From: Mycetocola spongiae
GTDB lineage: Bacteria; Actinomycetota; Actinomycetes; Actinomycetales; Microbacteriaceae
DNA length: 64,000 bases
NCBI RefSeq assembly: GCF_020424085.1
Contig: NZ_CP080203.1
Coordinates: forward strand, 2,604,001 to 2,668,000
Direction of reading: 5' to 3'
The notes beneath the pieces were generated by a model. The model had not been told where the DNA came from. It did no database searches and saw only the letters and a list, made by a program, of their open reading frames with translations. Numbering within the stretch: the stretch's first letter is position 1; the number at the start of each line of letters is the position of its first letter. Positions 8,513 through 16,667 of the stretch are shown piece by piece. The translations under genes and the position numbers were made by a program.

Positions 8513-8842
8513 CACTCGTCCGGGGCGCGCTGCCTGCCGCGGGCCGCTGCCGATATCCGGGCTGCCCTTCGCGCTGCCCGCGGTGCGTGGCCCTCCGGCC
8601 GCTAGCGGTGCCTGCCGCGCCCGGACGCGCCCGCCCCGGGCCCCGGGCACCCCGCGCGGTGGGGTTGCGGCAGCCGCTTAATGTTGTGTCATATGCTGAA
8701 AATTTGGCGCGACACGGGGCGGAAAACACCCGTCGTTTATAACAAAAGTATAACGAGAGTCCCGCGCGGGCCCCGGAGTGCGCGGCGGCGCAAAATTGGC
8801 AACTTCGGCGTGATTCCGCGGCGTGCGCGAGGGGGGATTGTT

Positions 8843-8914
8843 ATGTATCCTTACAAAAGAAAATTGACGGTCGGGTCGCGCGGGTTTTCGCCCTTGAAAA
8901 TGGTTTGCACGTAA
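8843..8914 (+). other. Possible 23-codon leader ORF
   Basis: A short reading frame MYPYKRKLTVGSRGFSPLKM plus three residues starts at ATG 8843 and is preceded by GAGGGGGGA at a proper distance for a ribosome binding site. It ends 80 bp before the solute-binding protein. It overlaps the putative promoter at its 3' end, which argues against a role in the main transcript. Support is weak. Confidence 0.2.
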
Positions 8915-8924
8915 AAATTATTTG

Positions 8925-8939
8925 GTGAATACTATTTCC
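8925..8939. promoter_or_regulatory. Candidate RpiR/MurR operator
   Basis: GTGAATACTATTTCC has arms GTGAATA and TATTTCC (5 of 7 positions complementary) around a central C. It overlaps the predicted -10 element of the salvage operon, 56 bp before the first gene. The operon's own RpiR protein is the natural candidate to bind here. This is inferred from position and partial symmetry. Confidence 0.35.
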
Positions 8940-8994
8940 AACAGCGTGGTCTGGGACTCTCCAGGCTCGACGTTTCAACGAGGAGACAGCACAA

Positions 8995-10287
8995 ATGAAG
9001 AAGCGTTATCTTCCCATCGCACTACTCGCAACAGCAGCACTCGGCCTCGCCGCGTGCTCCTCGAGCGCACCTGCCGATGGAGGAAAAGTAGATGGTGACG
9101 GCCAGAGCCTGAAGGTCTGGATCATGCAGGGCACCAACCCGAACTCCGAGGACTTCTTTGCCGAGGTAGGCAAGTCGTTCAAGGAGGAGACCGGCGCGGA
9201 CCTCAAGGTCGAATACGTTCAGTGGGCCGACGCTCACGACCGTTTTGTCACGTCGATTGCCGGAGGCACGACCCCGGACGTGGCCGAGACCGGAACCACC
9301 TGGACCGCCGAGTTCGCCGATGCCGGCGCACTGGCCCCCATCACCGAATACGTTGATAAGGCCGGACTGAAGGATGACCTCGTTGAGGGTCTTGTGAAGT
9401 CGGGTACCTACGACGGAGAGCTCTACGGCATGCCCTGGTACGCCGGAGTGCGCGCCATGGTCTACCGCAGCGATGTCTTCGACGAGCTGGGCATCAAGGT
9501 TCCCACCAACTGGGCCGAGATCGAGGCCGCCGTGGCCACCATCAAGGCAGCCAAGCCCGATATGATCCCCTTCCCCGTTCCCGGAGACGCCGAGTTCCAG
9601 GTATACCCCTGGGTCTGGGGCGCCGGCGGAGAGGTAGCCACCGAGAAGGACGGCACCTGGACCAGCGAGATGGACAGCGCCAAGTCGCGCGAGGGACTCG
9701 AGTTCTACACCGGTCTCGCGACCGAGCACGGTTCCTCCACCTCGGGTGCCACCACCTGGAAGGAGACCGACGTTCTGGATAACTTCACCCAGGGCAAGGT
9801 AGCCATGTCGCTCCAGGGTTCCTGGACCCCCGCGACCATCATCCAGAAGGCTCCCGAGCTTGAGGGCAAGTTCGCCGCCACCCCGATCCCCGGCAAGGAC
9901 GGCGGCATCAGCCCCTCCGTTCTGGGTGGATCGCACCTGAGTATGTTCAACACCTCGAAGAACAAGGAACTCGCGTTCAAGTTCATCGAGATGATGGGCA
10001 CCGGCAAGTACGCCGAGAAGTGGGCCGAGCAGACCGGATACTTCCCCGGCCAGACCTCGCTGCTCGACGACGCACAGAAGTCCGATAACCCGCTCGTGAA
10101 GCCCTTCGCCGAGCAGATGGTCAACGGAGGAGCCTCCGTTCCCGTTACCCCCACCTTCGGAGCCGTCCAGGCCAAGAAGACCACCAACGCCATGATCCAG
10201 TCGATCCTTTCCGGTTCCAAGACCGTGGAGCAGGCCTCCACCGACGCCGCCAAGGAAATGACCGGGCTGCTCAACGATAAGAAGTAG
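8995..10287 (+). CDS. Sugar ABC transporter solute-binding lipoprotein
   Basis: A 430-residue family 1 extracellular solute-binding protein. The signal peptide ends in a lipobox LAAC with Cys21 as lipidation site, so it is anchored outside the membrane and delivers a sugar to the two permeases that follow. Motifs such as TPDVAETGTTWTAEFADAGAL, GVRAMVYRSDVFDELGI and PTNWAEIEAAVATIKA are typical. Context (NagZ, AnmK, MurQ) suggests a GlcNAc-, MurNAc- or GlcNAc-MurNAc-type ligand. Its codon choice (TAC, AAC, GAC, AAG, GGA) resembles that of sucC and icd rather than its neighbours, suggesting high expression. The next gene begins directly after the stop codon with no gap. Confidence 0.92.
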   Translation: MKKRYLPIALLATAALGLAACSSSAPADGGKVDGDGQSLKVWIMQGTNPNSEDFFAEVGKSFKEETGADLKVEYVQWADAHDRFVTSIAGGTTPDVAETGTTWTAEFADAGALAPITEYVDKAGLKDDLVEGLVKSGTYDGELYGMPWYAGVRAMVYRSDVFDELGIKVPTNWAEIEAAVATIKAAKPDMIPFPVPGDAEFQVYPWVWGAGGEVATEKDGTWTSEMDSAKSREGLEFYTGLATEHGSSTSGATTWKETDVLDNFTQGKVAMSLQGSWTPATIIQKAPELEGKFAATPIPGKDGGISPSVLGGSHLSMFNTSKNKELAFKFIEMMGTGKYAEKWAEQTGYFPGQTSLLDDAQKSDNPLVKPFAEQMVNGGASVPVTPTFGAVQAKKTTNAMIQSILSGSKTVEQASTDAAKEMTGLLNDKK

Positions 10288-11262
10288 ATGTCAAAATTGG
10301 TATCACCCGCGGCTGTCCCCGGAACCCTTGGTTCCGGGGCGGCCGGCGGGCCTCCCCGCCGCAATCGGGCACGCACTGTGCTCGCCGCACGGCCCTGGCT
10401 CCTGCTCGCGCCCGCACTCTTTGTGCTGGCCGTGCTCCTGCTCTGGCCCCTGATCCGCGTTGTGCTCTTCTCGTTCCAGGACTACGGCCTGCGCGAAATT
10501 GTCAGCGGGAAAACAAACTTCAACGGTGGTGCTAACTACCTTGAGGCCATTACCAACCCTCAGCTGTGGTCGGTAGTACTCCCCAACACCGTTGTATTCG
10601 CCGTGGCCGCCGTGGCCGGAACCGTGATCTTTGGAACACTGGTTGCGCTGCTCATGAGCTCGCTCGGCAAGACCTGGCGCACCATCGTTGGCTCCGCCAT
10701 CATGGTCGCCTGGGCCATGCCCGCCGTGACCGGTACCTATGTGTGGATCTGGATTTTTGACGCCGATAACGGAATCGTCAATAAGCTCCTCATGGGTGCC
10801 GGACTGATGGACGAGCCCTTTAACTGGTTCACGAACCGCTGGAGCTTCTACGCGATCGTCCTGATCAACGTGATTCACCACGGATTCCCCTTCGTAGCCA
10901 TCACCGTTCTGGCCGGACTGCTCGGCGTGAATAAGGAAATGCTTGAGGCCGCCGAAATGGACGGCGCGGGCCCCTTCCGCCGCTTCTTCCAGATCATCTT
11001 CCCCTCGCTCAAGCAGGTATTCACGGTTGTGATCATCCTGTCCACGATCTGGGACTTCAAGATATTCAGTCAGGTCTATCTGATGCCGGGAGGTGGCGGA
11101 TCCAACCGAGAAGTCCTGAACCTCGGCGTGTGGTCCTACGTCGAGTCCTTCGGACAGAACCGCTACGGGTTTGGTTCGGCCATCGCCGTGCTGCTGACCC
11201 TGGTCCTGCTGGTCATCACCATTATCTATATCCGCGCCCTGATGAAAGAGGATGAGCTGTGA
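10288..11262 (+). CDS. Sugar ABC transporter permease (MalF/MsmF type)
   Basis: A 324-residue permease with six predicted membrane segments. The N terminus carries a Pro/Gly/Arg-rich cytoplasmic leader of about 35 residues. The EAA loop that contacts the ATPase is EMLEAAEMDGAGPFRRFFQ (about residues 215-233), and the protein ends in a typical polar tail MKEDEL. The gene starts at the base after the solute-binding protein stop, and its stop overlaps the GTG of the next permease. It forms the channel with the second permease; no ATPase is encoded in the operon. Confidence 0.92.
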   Translation: MSKLVSPAAVPGTLGSGAAGGPPRRNRARTVLAARPWLLLAPALFVLAVLLLWPLIRVVLFSFQDYGLREIVSGKTNFNGGANYLEAITNPQLWSVVLPNTVVFAVAAVAGTVIFGTLVALLMSSLGKTWRTIVGSAIMVAWAMPAVTGTYVWIWIFDADNGIVNKLLMGAGLMDEPFNWFTNRWSFYAIVLINVIHHGFPFVAITVLAGLLGVNKEMLEAAEMDGAGPFRRFFQIIFPSLKQVFTVVIILSTIWDFKIFSQVYLMPGGGGSNREVLNLGVWSYVESFGQNRYGFGSAIAVLLTLVLLVITIIYIRALMKEDEL

Positions 11263-12098
11263 GTCAGACCTCTGCCAAAAAGACGCGCCTGAAGGTGGTG
11301 CGCGGCATCCTCATCGCCGCGCTGCTGTTCTTCACCCTGTTCCCGGCCTACTGGATGATGTCGAGCGCCTTTGATGCGCGCGCCGGCTCCGGTAACCAGG
11401 GCATCGTGCCCGCCGAGTTCACGCTGGATAACTTCATCTACGTCATCAACGACGGTGGATTTGGTGTGTTCCTGCGCAACTCGGTGATCGTGGCCTTCGC
11501 CACGGTCCTGATCTCGGCCGTGCTGGCGCTCCTGGCGTCGGTGGCCGTGGCCCGGTTCAAGTTCAAATTCCGCACCGGAATCCTGCTGATGATCCTCGTG
11601 GTCCAGATGGTTCCGCTTGAGGCGCTCGTGATCCCGCTGTTTGTGCAGGTTCGTGATCTTCAGCTGCTGAATACCCTGCTGGGTCTGGTCATCGTATATG
11701 TCGCGATCTCGCTGCCGTTTGGTATCTGGATGCTGCGCGGATTTGTGGCCGCCGTCCCCGTGGAACTGGAAGAGGCCGCATACCTCGACGGTGCCTCCTG
11801 GTGGCGCATGTTCCGCTCCGTGATGCTGCCCCTGGTTATGCCGGGACTGGTGGCCACCAGCGTATTCAGTTTTATTACCGCCTGGAACGAGTTCATCTTC
11901 GCGATGACCATGCTGCAGGGAAGCACCGAGAACTATACGGTTGCCATCGGACTTAAGCAGTTCTTCGGCGAGCACTCCAATGAGTGGGGCTATGTCATGG
12001 CCGCCTCGACTCTGATCACGATCCCCGTGATGATCTTCTTCATCCTCGTCCAGGGCAAGCTGTCCTCCGGACTGGTGGCGGGAGCGGTCAAGGGATGA
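11259..12098 (+). CDS. Sugar ABC transporter permease (MalG/MsmG type)
   Basis: A 279-residue permease with six membrane segments, starting with GTG inside the end of the preceding gene (4-bp overlap). The EAA motif is ELEEAAYLDGASWWRMFRSVMLP (about residues 169-190), and the C terminus ends with the classical LSSGLVAGAVKG. It pairs with the upstream permease. The stop overlaps the nagZ ATG (ATGA), so translation is coupled to the cytosolic hydrolase. An MsiK/MsmK-like shared ATPase elsewhere in the genome is presumably used. Confidence 0.93.
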   Translation: MSQTSAKKTRLKVVRGILIAALLFFTLFPAYWMMSSAFDARAGSGNQGIVPAEFTLDNFIYVINDGGFGVFLRNSVIVAFATVLISAVLALLASVAVARFKFKFRTGILLMILVVQMVPLEALVIPLFVQVRDLQLLNTLLGLVIVYVAISLPFGIWMLRGFVAAVPVELEEAAYLDGASWWRMFRSVMLPLVMPGLVATSVFSFITAWNEFIFAMTMLQGSTENYTVAIGLKQFFGEHSNEWGYVMAASTLITIPVMIFFILVQGKLSSGLVAGAVKG

Positions 12099-13618
12099 TC
12101 ACCGAGCCGAACCTTACGCGCCTGGTAAACGGCGTTTTATGGCCGGGCTTTCTCGGCCAAAACGTACCCGATTGGGTGCGCGAGGCTCTCGGCGAGGGCC
12201 TGGCCGGGGTTGTGTACTTCGGACATAACCTCGACCAGGACAACCCCGCGGCGGTGGCCGACCTCTCGGCAAAGTTCCGGGCCATTGCGCCGGACGTGCT
12301 GCTGGGAGTGGACGAGGAGGGTGGCACCGTCACCCGCCTCGAGGCCGCCGCGGGCTCAAGCCTTCCCGGCCCCGCGCAGCTGACCGTGCTGGGCGACCTC
12401 GTGGCCAGCGCCGCGGTGGGAGCCGAGCTGGGTCGTCGCGCCGCGGCCGTGGGCATCAACGTGGTCCTCGGCCCCGTGGCCGATGTGAATACCAATCCGG
12501 CAAACCCCGTGATCGGGGTGCGCTCGTTTGGATCCGATCCCGAGATCGTCTCGGCCCAGGTGGCCGCCACGATCACCGGAATGCAGGGCCGCGGCGTGGC
12601 CGCCTGTGCCAAGCACTTCCCCGGACACGGCGATACCCACTCCGATTCGCATACCTCGCTGCCGCGCATCGACGTGCCCGAGGACGAGATCATTCGCGAT
12701 CACCTGGCCCCGTTCCGCGCGGCAATTGCCGCCGGGGTTGAGGTCATCATGACCGCGCATATTATTGTGCCCGCCTGGGGCGAACTGCCCGCGACGCTGA
12801 ACCCGGTGGCGCTGGGTCGCCTGCGGGATATGGGCTTTGAGGGCGTCATCGTGACCGATGCCCTGGACATGGCCGCCGTGCGCGAGAGCGTGGGGGCCGG
12901 CCCCGGGGCGGTACTGGCCATCCGGGCCGGTGCCGACCTGCTGTGCATCGGTAACCCCGTGACCAAACCCGGCGAGGACCGCGCCGGCGAGATCGACCGC
13001 GACGACTATCTTGAGGTGCGCGATGCACTGATCGAGGCCGTCCGCTCGGGCGAGCTGGACCCCGAGCTGCTGCGCGTGGCCGGCGAGCGTAACCTCGCGC
13101 TGGCCCGTCGCCTGGCCGCCCAGTCCGCGCTGGGTCGCGCCGAACTTTCCGCCGCGGACGCCGCCGCTATGGTGGCCGGGGCGATCCGTACCACGGGCGA
13201 TATTTCCCGCTCGGGTGCGGCCGTGACCCTGCTGGATCTGCGCGATCGGGTGACCATCGCGGTCGCCGCCGATAACGATGCCTTTGGCGCCGCGCTGCGC
13301 CCCATTGCCACCCCCACCCGGATGGGAATTGGCGTCCTGGGCGGGGAGAACCCCGCCGCCGCCCTCGCCGCCGTACTCGAAACGATTCCGGAGAACGAAG
13401 ACCTGCTGGTCCTGGTGGATCGGATCGGTATCCCCGGCAAACAGCGCGAGGCCCTCGCGGCGATCGCCGCGGCCGGGCTGCCCGCCGTGGTGGTTAACGT
13501 GGGCATCACCGCCCCGGGCTATGACGGTGCCGGGCTGGCCCGCATCGACGCCCTCGCCGGTTCCGCACTCTCCGCGCGGCGCGTGGCCGAGCTTATTTAC
13601 GGGGTCGATCGCGCATGA
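12095..13618 (+). CDS. nagZ: Beta-N-acetylglucosaminidase NagZ (GH3)
   Basis: A 507-residue glycoside hydrolase family 3 enzyme that removes the non-reducing GlcNAc from GlcNAc-(anhydro)MurNAc. The NagZ signature KHFPGHGDTHSDSH (about residues 173-186) contains the His of the Asp-His catalytic dyad, and the nucleophile is the Asp of VTDALDM (about 254). A second, C-terminal domain of about 170 residues is present, as in the Bacillus enzyme. There is no signal peptide, so it acts in the cytosol on imported sugars. The ATG at 12095 is chosen because it forms the ATGA overlap with the permease; a longer frame would run through that gene. It overlaps anmK by 4 bp. Confidence 0.93.
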   Translation: MITEPNLTRLVNGVLWPGFLGQNVPDWVREALGEGLAGVVYFGHNLDQDNPAAVADLSAKFRAIAPDVLLGVDEEGGTVTRLEAAAGSSLPGPAQLTVLGDLVASAAVGAELGRRAAAVGINVVLGPVADVNTNPANPVIGVRSFGSDPEIVSAQVAATITGMQGRGVAACAKHFPGHGDTHSDSHTSLPRIDVPEDEIIRDHLAPFRAAIAAGVEVIMTAHIIVPAWGELPATLNPVALGRLRDMGFEGVIVTDALDMAAVRESVGAGPGAVLAIRAGADLLCIGNPVTKPGEDRAGEIDRDDYLEVRDALIEAVRSGELDPELLRVAGERNLALARRLAAQSALGRAELSAADAAAMVAGAIRTTGDISRSGAAVTLLDLRDRVTIAVAADNDAFGAALRPIATPTRMGIGVLGGENPAAALAAVLETIPENEDLLVLVDRIGIPGKQREALAAIAAAGLPAVVVNVGITAPGYDGAGLARIDALAGSALSARRVAELIYGVDRA

Positions 13619-14829
13619 GGATCCTGTCCTTGCAGTCGGGCACCAGCGCCGACGGCATCGACGCCGCCATCGTGCAGTTCACGGCCGCCGGGGATGACCC
13701 GCGCCGGCCGGAACTGACGCTGCGTCAGATCGCCGCGGAGACCGTGGACTGGGCCCCCGAGCTGCGCCGCGACCTGCTCGCGTTTGCCGATGGTGCGGCC
13801 CTGGACGCCGGGGCACTGACCCGGCTCACCACCGCGGCGGGACGGGCCTTTGCCGCGGCCGCCGCCGATCTGTGTGCCCGCTTTGGCCCCGTGGACCTGG
13901 TGGTCTCACACGGCCAGACCGTTTATCACTGGGTCGAGGACGGCCATGCCCGCGGCACGCTGCAGCTCGGCGAGGCCGCCTGGATCGCCGAGGCCGTGGG
14001 GGCACCTGTGCTCTCCAACCTGCGCGCCGCCGATATCGCCGCCGGGGGAGAGGGAGCCCCGCTGATGGGGATCTTCGACCGCGCCTGGTTTGGCGATAAC
14101 GTGCCCGCCGCCTCGCTGAACCTCGGCGGCATCGCCAACCTTCAGATTGTCCTGGCCTCGGGCGAGATCCTCGCCTTTGATACCGGGCCCGCCAATGTCC
14201 TGATTGATGCCGCGATCGCCCGCTCCAGCGGCGGAAGCCTCGGTTATGACCCCGATGGGTCCCATGCCGCCGCGGGAACCGTCCACGACGGGGTGCTCTC
14301 GGCACTGCTTGCTCACCCCTATCTGGCGCGCCCCGCCCCCAAGAGCACGGGCCGGGAAACCTTCACGCTGGACGTGGTGGATGCCGCACTGGCCGCCTCC
14401 GGCGCGCGGGACCTCGGTCTTTCCGACCTGCTCGCAACCCTCACCCGCTATAGCGCGGTGAGCGTGGCCGGGGCCCTGCATGCCGCGGCCCCCGATCTGG
14501 GCCTCGTGATCGCCTCGGGCGGCGGCGTGGATAATCCCACGTTGCTCGCCGAGCTGCGGGCCGCGCTGCCCGCCGGGGTGGAGCTGGCCACGAGCGCCGA
14601 GCACGGGATCGACCCCGGGTTTAAAGAGTCCCTCCTATTTGCGCTGATCGGCTATCTGTCCTGGCACGGCCTGCCGCTGTCCCTGCGCGCCGAGAACCCG
14701 CGCATCGCCGGGGTATTCAGCGCCGGAATCGCGCCCCTGCGCCTGCCCGAGCCGCTCCTGGGCATCGCCGGGCTCCATATTTTCTCCCCCGACCGTAATT
14801 CGCATGAAAGTGAACACCGCAATGACTAA
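13615..14829 (+). CDS. anmK: Anhydro-N-acetylmuramic acid kinase
   Basis: A 404-residue AnmK that opens the 1,6-anhydro ring and phosphorylates anhydro-MurNAc to MurNAc-6-phosphate. The N-terminal signature is SGTSADGIDAAIV (residues 8-20), followed by VSHGQTVYH, LQLGEAAWIAE, NLGGIANLQ and FDTGPANVLID, all diagnostic for the family. The gene overlaps nagZ by 4 bp and the next kinase by several bases. Its product is the substrate of MurQ encoded two genes on. Presence of AnmK implies that anhydro-sugars, which come from lytic transglycosylases, reach the cytosol. Confidence 0.95.
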   Translation: MRILSLQSGTSADGIDAAIVQFTAAGDDPRRPELTLRQIAAETVDWAPELRRDLLAFADGAALDAGALTRLTTAAGRAFAAAAADLCARFGPVDLVVSHGQTVYHWVEDGHARGTLQLGEAAWIAEAVGAPVLSNLRAADIAAGGEGAPLMGIFDRAWFGDNVPAASLNLGGIANLQIVLASGEILAFDTGPANVLIDAAIARSSGGSLGYDPDGSHAAAGTVHDGVLSALLAHPYLARPAPKSTGRETFTLDVVDAALAASGARDLGLSDLLATLTRYSAVSVAGALHAAAPDLGLVIASGGGVDNPTLLAELRAALPAGVELATSAEHGIDPGFKESLLFALIGYLSWHGLPLSLRAENPRIAGVFSAGIAPLRLPEPLLGIAGLHIFSPDRNSHESEHRND

Positions 14830-15730
14830 TCCGCTGGTTTTAGCCGTAGACCTGGGGAAGACCTCCTGTCGCGTGCGCGTGGGCACCCCCGGTAATGTGC
14901 TGGCCGAGGTTAAGGGTGCCGGTGCGCCCGGCCTCGCCGAGCAGCACGGCGCCCGCCTGTCCTTTGAGTCCGTCGCCGCCCAGCTGGATCGCATCGATCC
15001 CGCCCTGCTCGCCTCCGTGCGCGGCGTGGGTGTGGGCGCGGCCGGTGTGGAGGCCGCACCCGAGGCCACCGCCGAGTTCATCACGCTGCTGCGCGGCCGC
15101 CTCGATGTGCCCACGGCCGTGATTAACGACGCGCTTGCGGCCCATGCCGGGGCGTTTTCCGGCGGACCCGGCGTGGTCCTGATCGCCGGAACCGGCGCGA
15201 TCGCCTATGCCGTGGACGAGGACGGGACCACCCATCAGATCGACGGCTGGGGCCCCTGGCTCGGAGATGATGGAAGCGGCCGCTGGATCGGCCAGCAGGG
15301 CCTGATTGCGGCATTGCGCGCCCTGGATGGCCGCGGCGAGGCCACCGCGCTGAGCGCCGAGGCCGAGGCCCACGCGGGTAATATCCCGGCGCTGCCCAAC
15401 TGGGTCAGCTCCGAGGGTGCACCCGCGCGCCAGCTCGCCTCCTTTGCGCCGCGCGTGCTGGAGACCGCCGCCGCGGGAGACCCCGTGGCGCGCGAGATCG
15501 TGGAGCGCGCGTGTGCGCTGCTCACCGAGACCTCGGCCGCCGCGGGACAGCCCACGCTGTGTGTTGTGGGTGGCATCAGTGAGCACCCCTATTTCTCCGA
15601 GCGTCTGCACGCGGCCTTCGCCGCCCGCGGCCTGCGCATCCGCGCGGTTGAGGGCGATGCCCTGGACGGCGCCGGGATCATTATTGATAATCTGGCCCTG
15701 GGCTATGAGGGGCGGATCATTCGTGGATAA
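14804..15730 (+). CDS. BadF/BadG-type amino-sugar kinase (NagK/MurK-like)
   Basis: A 308-residue kinase of the BadF/BadG/BcrA/BcrD ATPase superfamily, which includes eukaryotic-type GlcNAc kinases and bacterial MurK. The N-terminal phosphate-binding motif is LAVDLGKTSCRVRVG; further ATPase motifs are VINDALAAHAGA, LIAGTGAIAYAV and WGPWLGDDGSGRWIGQQGL. In this operon it most likely phosphorylates GlcNAc released by NagZ and perhaps free MurNAc. ATG 14822 (residue 7), which overlaps the anmK stop, is an alternative start; neither has a strong ribosome binding site. The stop overlaps the murQ GTG. Confidence 0.85.
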   Translation: MKVNTAMTNPLVLAVDLGKTSCRVRVGTPGNVLAEVKGAGAPGLAEQHGARLSFESVAAQLDRIDPALLASVRGVGVGAAGVEAAPEATAEFITLLRGRLDVPTAVINDALAAHAGAFSGGPGVVLIAGTGAIAYAVDEDGTTHQIDGWGPWLGDDGSGRWIGQQGLIAALRALDGRGEATALSAEAEAHAGNIPALPNWVSSEGAPARQLASFAPRVLETAAAGDPVAREIVERACALLTETSAAAGQPTLCVVGGISEHPYFSERLHAAFAARGLRIRAVEGDALDGAGIIIDNLALGYEGRIIRG

Positions 15731-16667
15731 CACCGAAAACGCGCAGCTGCGCGCGCTGCTGGGAACGCTCTCGACCGAGCGCGTCTCGGAGCGTAATACC
15801 GATCTGGACCTGATGGAAAACGGCGAGCTGGTGGCCGCGATGATCGAGGAGGACCGCGCCGTGGGCGAGGCCCTGCGTTCGCAGGCCGGGCAGATCACCG
15901 CCGCGATCGACGGTATCGTTCCGGGCCTGTCCCGCGGCGGACGCCTCGTTTATATCGGCGCGGGAACCGCGGGCCGGATGGGTGTACTGGATGCCAGCGA
16001 GGCACCGCCCACGTTTGGTATTTCGGATGATGTGATCATCGGCCTGATCGCCGGCGGCGAGAAGGCCATCCATACCGCCGTGGAAAACGCCGAGGACAGC
16101 GAGGAGATGGGCATCGCCGATGTTGATCGCCTGGACCTCGGCCCCAATGACACGCTGGTGGGTATCTCCGCCTCGGGCCGCACCCCGTATGTGGTGGCGG
16201 CGCTGAACCGGGCGCAGGAGCGCGGCGCGTTCACCGTGGCTCACTCCTGCAACGCGGATTCGCCGATCGGTGCCGCCGCGCAGGTGGCCATCGAGACCGA
16301 GGTGGGCCCCGAGATTCTTACCGGTTCCACCCGGCTGAAGGCGGGCACCGCGCAGAAGCTTGTGCTCAATATGCTCAGCACCATTTCGATGGTGCGCCTG
16401 GGCAAGGTCTATCGCAACCTCATGGTGGACCTCAAGGCGACCAATGAGAAGCTGCGCGCCCGCAGCGAGCGCACCGTGATCCTCGCGACCGGCACCGATG
16501 CCGCGACCGCGGCGCGCGTGCTCGCGGAGGTAGACGGCTGGGTAAAGGCCGCAATCCTCGTGATCAGCACCGGGCTTCCCGCGGCCACCGCCGTGGAACT
16601 GCTCACCAAGAACGAGGGCTATCTGCGCCCGGCGATCGCCGAGGGTACTGCGAGTCGTGTCGGTTAA
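15723..16667 (+). CDS. murQ: N-acetylmuramic acid 6-phosphate etherase MurQ
   Basis: A 314-residue SIS-domain lyase that splits D-lactate from MurNAc-6-phosphate, giving GlcNAc-6-phosphate. The MurQ signature GAGTAGRMGVLDASEAPPTFG starts at about residue 79 and the second sugar-phosphate motif is GISASGRTPYVVAAL. The GTG at 15723 is used because the protein then begins at the usual distance from ERVSERNTDLDLM, the conserved MurQ start; the open frame extends upstream into the kinase gene but that is an overlap. The gene overlaps its neighbours on both sides (8 and 11 bp). It completes the route from anhydro-MurNAc to GlcNAc-6P. Confidence 0.95.
   Translation: MDNTENAQLRALLGTLSTERVSERNTDLDLMENGELVAAMIEEDRAVGEALRSQAGQITAAIDGIVPGLSRGGRLVYIGAGTAGRMGVLDASEAPPTFGISDDVIIGLIAGGEKAIHTAVENAEDSEEMGIADVDRLDLGPNDTLVGISASGRTPYVVAALNRAQERGAFTVAHSCNADSPIGAAAQVAIETEVGPEILTGSTRLKAGTAQKLVLNMLSTISMVRLGKVYRNLMVDLKATNEKLRARSERTVILATGTDAATAARVLAEVDGWVKAAILVISTGLPAATAVELLTKNEGYLRPAIAEGTASRVG

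Larger units (their letters stand above)
8469..8994 (+). other. Intergenic region and leader of the muropeptide salvage operon
   Basis: A 526-bp stretch without a convincing gene. The first 200 bp are very GC-rich and start with a hairpin (8479-8512). From about 8680 the sequence becomes AT-richer, with TTTATAAC and GTATAAC boxes near 8736-8753 and a likely promoter TTGCAC-N17-AATACT at 8905-8933. An imperfect inverted repeat overlaps this promoter. A possible 23-codon reading frame lies at 8843-8914. AGGAGA at 8979-8987 is the ribosome binding site of the lipoprotein gene. Confidence 0.5.

Noticed and set aside
8681-8914. 77-codon plus-strand frame in the salvage-operon leader
   Set aside because: Covers the predicted promoter elements and has no ribosome binding site at its first ATG; only its last 23 codons have a plausible start.
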